From positions 20,793 to 84,792 of the forward strand of contig JAKVBD010000014.1 of NCBI GenBank assembly GCA_022446985.1: a stretch of 64,000 nt of DNA, given 5' to 3'. Positions within the stretch are counted from its first letter, which is position 1, and each line of letters begins with the position of its first letter. This document shows positions 62,529 through 64,000 of the stretch, piece after piece. This DNA comes from Lentisphaerales bacterium (GTDB lineage: Bacteria; Verrucomicrobiota; Lentisphaeria; Lentisphaerales; Lentisphaeraceae). A program made the translations under genes and the position numbers. The notes under the pieces are model-generated. The model worked only from the letters and a program-made list of their open reading frames with translations, was not told where the DNA came from and did not search any database.

Positions 62529-63503
62529 TTAACAACTTAGTGATGCCAATTCGGGAGCCTTAACCTTTGGTGCTTCAAATTTACAAAATGGATCGTCTAT
62601 TTCGAGCCAATGAGCTTCGGCATCACCTATACCACAATAAAGAGTGGCTTTGCCATTTCCCTGACGCTTTAAGCCGCCGGAAAAAACAACATCTTCCAGA
62701 TCAGATCTCTTAGCTTCTCCTGATGAAAATAGGTCGCGGCTGGCGATCATTTCCAGTTCAGAGTATTCCTTCGTAACCGGATCATAGACAAAAGCTGCCG
62801 CAGCATAGTGGCGATAAGTCATATTTTCTGTAAAACAGGCAATGTGGGCAAGAACACCCAATTTACCATTTTTGAGGAGGTGGATTTCATTGGCACCACC
62901 CCATTCGTCATCATTGAACTGATTGAAAAGAGTGGCTTCGTTGATAACTTCTTCAGAAAGCTCTACCAGTGAATTCACTTCAGTGTAACCGATTTTGCCG
63001 CGACCGCCTTTTTCTCCTTGAGGACGAGTGAATACACCGATTCTTTGATCTGATAATTCGACCAAGCGGATGTCCTTCATATGTTCCGGCCCCTGGAAAA
63101 ATCTTTTGAGGTCGTAAATACTTTCACCTCTGTAGAAAATAGTCTTCCAGGTAAGTTTTCCCGGTGTACCACAGGGAGAAGGGGATATCTCAACCCCACC
63201 TAAAATAAGTTCGCCATGAATTCTGGTAAAGAAAGGGTCCTGCATGTTGAAGGTGTTGGCATCTGCTATCGGCAGCCATGTTCCACCTTTCTCCTCAAAA
63301 AAAGTGATTATCGAGTGTTCGCTATCACGGCTTTCAACACGTCCAGCAATGATCGTTTTACCAGATGAAATGAATGGCGCAGTGATGTTGTAAACATCTT
63401 TACCTGCCACACCACCAAATTTTATTTTGCTGGTATTTAAAGCTCTGTTTCTCAATTTACCCTTCAGGGCCTTATAAGCATTTTCGTAAGCTACTTTCTT
63501 CAT
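62529..63503 (-). CDS. DUF1861 / GT108-like beta-mannoside phosphorylase or transferase
   Basis: 324 aa, cytoplasmic, GGAGAGG four bases before ATG. Five-bladed propeller pattern related to GH130: APFISSGKTIIAGRVESRDSE, NMQDPFFTRIHGELILGGVE, and MKDIRLVELSDQRIGVFTRP followed by GEKGGRGKIGYTEVNS. That series is how I recall DUF1861 proteins, the family that includes Leishmania beta-1,2-mannan phosphorylase/transferases (GT108). Released product would be mannose-1-phosphate. It is the first gene of the mannoside operon and lies behind paired TTACGTAA operators. Together with the GH130 enzyme it gives two phosphorolytic steps in the locus. Confidence 0.75.
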   Translation of the reverse strand: MKKVAYENAYKALKGKLRNRALNTSKIKFGGVAGKDVYNITAPFISSGKTIIAGRVESRDSEHSIITFFEEKGGTWLPIADANTFNMQDPFFTRIHGELILGGVEISPSPCGTPGKLTWKTIFYRGESIYDLKRFFQGPEHMKDIRLVELSDQRIGVFTRPQGEKGGRGKIGYTEVNSLVELSEEVINEATLFNQFNDDEWGGANEIHLLKNGKLGVLAHIACFTENMTYRHYAAAAFVYDPVTKEYSELEMIASRDLFSSGEAKRSDLEDVVFSGGLKRQGNGKATLYCGIGDAEAHWLEIDDPFCKFEAPKVKAPELASLSC

Positions 63504-63561
63504 TTTCCTCTCCGCAAATTTTAAGTAATAAAATCTCTACTAATAACTATTTTCAAATAAA

Positions 63562-63620
63562 TTACGTAATAAAATAGTAAATTACGTAAAATATAAAATT
63601 AATTATTGATAATTACGTAT
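63562..63620. promoter_or_regulatory. TTACGTAA operators before the mannoside operon
   Basis: Perfect palindromes at 63562-63569 and 63582-63589, centres exactly 20 bp apart, and a one-mismatch copy TTACGTAT at 63613-63620. They lie 58 to 117 bases upstream of the DUF1861 ATG. The 20-bp spacing equals that before ROK-PMI. Confidence 0.7.
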
Positions 63621-63733
63621 ATTGAGTTTATTACCTTTAATAACAGGGATCTAAACAGAAAACTTGAATTAGTTATTCAAGAAATAGTAATTTAAGCATA
63701 GTCAGGGAAGTGCTTGGCACTTGGAGAGGTTTG

Positions 63734-63770
63734 ATGATTAAAGAGAATAGTTTCTTTACCCTTATAGAAT
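63734..63770 (+). CDS. First exon of a pseudopilin gene, interrupted by a group II intron
   Basis: ATG 63734 has a strong GGAGAGG directly upstream. The 12 codons read MIKENSFFTLIE, the prepilin leader and motif, plus the first base (T) of the next codon, which fits Leu (FTLIEL). At 63771 the sequence changes into a group II intron. Without splicing the frame continues CVPRLMRQELTG and stops. The second exon lies beyond the window. Divergent from the mannoside operon. Confidence 0.7.
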
Positions 63771-64000
63771 GTGTGCCCAGACTAATGCGTCAGGAGCTAA
63801 CCGGGTGAAATGTCCCGGTCATACTAATTTCCCATTTCGGGTATGTAGCCTGTCTACCGGATTTAGCAGCAATGTTTATCTTCGAAGCGTAGAGACAAAG
63901 TCACGAGCAGGGAAAGCTCTTTTTGAGCGGACTCGTAGTCAATCAGAGTGGCGAGGCAACGATTCAGGCCGTAGGCAAACGAACGACCGTAAGCATCGTA
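63771..64000 (+). mobile_element. Group II intron, 5' part of domain I (runs past window end)
   Basis: Begins GTGTGCCCAG, matching the GTGYG 5' splice-site consensus of bacterial group II introns. It continues with the pattern recalled from domain I of bacterial group II introns: CAGGAGCTAACCGGGTGAAA then TCCCGG (a CCGGG/CCCGG stem), AGTCACGAGCAGGGAAAGCTC, and GAACGACCGTAAGCATCG near the end. No protein-coding signal. The intron is in the sense orientation of the interrupted pseudopilin gene, as splicing requires. The intron-encoded protein and domains II-VI must lie beyond base 64000. Confidence 0.85.

Noticed and set aside
1..64000. CRISPR arrays, tRNA or rRNA genes, phage genes and transposases
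   Set aside because: None seen: no regularly spaced direct repeats, no cloverleaf-like intergenic sequence, no integrase or transposase product. The group II intron is the only large mobile element.

Overview
The window looks like the chromosome of a marine Lentisphaera-type bacterium (Lentisphaerota, PVC group). This is inferred from gene content, not from a marker gene: ten formylglycine-type sulfatase loci, four PVC-type proteins that join a sugar-dehydrogenase-like beta-propeller to cytochrome c, four ThuA-like domains, several pseudopilins with the FTLIEL motif, an ECF sigma factor next to a transmembrane Ser/Thr kinase, and a moderately AT-rich composition. I see no rRNA, tRNA, CRISPR array or transposase. 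Everything points to breakdown of sulfated polysaccharides.

Layout. 1-5927: the tail of a heparinase II/III-like lyase, then an operon of ThuA protein, heme-binding dehydrogenase, PfkB sugar kinase and a tiny lipoprotein. 5949-12216: a sulfatase broken by one stop codon, a divergent cytoplasmic sulfatase with a PHP-type hydrolase, a DUF1961 protein and an ECF sigma factor. 12217-15377: a long non-coding stretch and three unrecognised membrane or secreted proteins. 15519-27580: an AraC/PAS regulator, a Gfo/Idh/MocA protein, a xylose-isomerase-like epimerase, two giant tandem paralogues (ThuA + dehydrogenase + carbohydrate-binding + two cytochrome c domains) and an esterase. 27846-33348: three sulfatases and a ThuA protein. 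33433-37084: a RIO kinase and a frameshifted heme-binding dehydrogenase. 37329-42453: a sulfatase, an aldose epimerase, and an ECF sigma/kinase pair whose kinase is frameshifted near its end. 42553-49263: three pseudopilins and three sulfatases.

49485-63503 is the most coherent system: a ROK kinase-phosphomannose isomerase fusion, an AraC and a LacI regulator, and a seven-gene reverse-strand operon (DUF1861/GT108-like enzyme, unknown lipoprotein, GPH transporter, sulfatase, GH130 phosphorylase, PA14 protein). TTACGTAA palindromes, twice as pairs exactly 20 bp apart, precede the two enzyme transcripts and the LacI gene, suggesting one regulon. Inferred pathway: extracellular desulfation and trimming, uptake, phosphorolysis to mannose and mannose-1-phosphate, then kinase and isomerase into fructose-6-phosphate.

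The last 230 bases are the 5' end of a group II intron. It sits inside a pseudopilin gene, directly after the codons of the prepilin motif FTLIE. The window also carries a family of short interspersed palindromes (CTGGGAGC... type), a 126-bp inverted-repeat element, and three genes each broken by a single-base lesion (one nonsense, two homopolymer frameshifts), which are either real decay or assembly errors.
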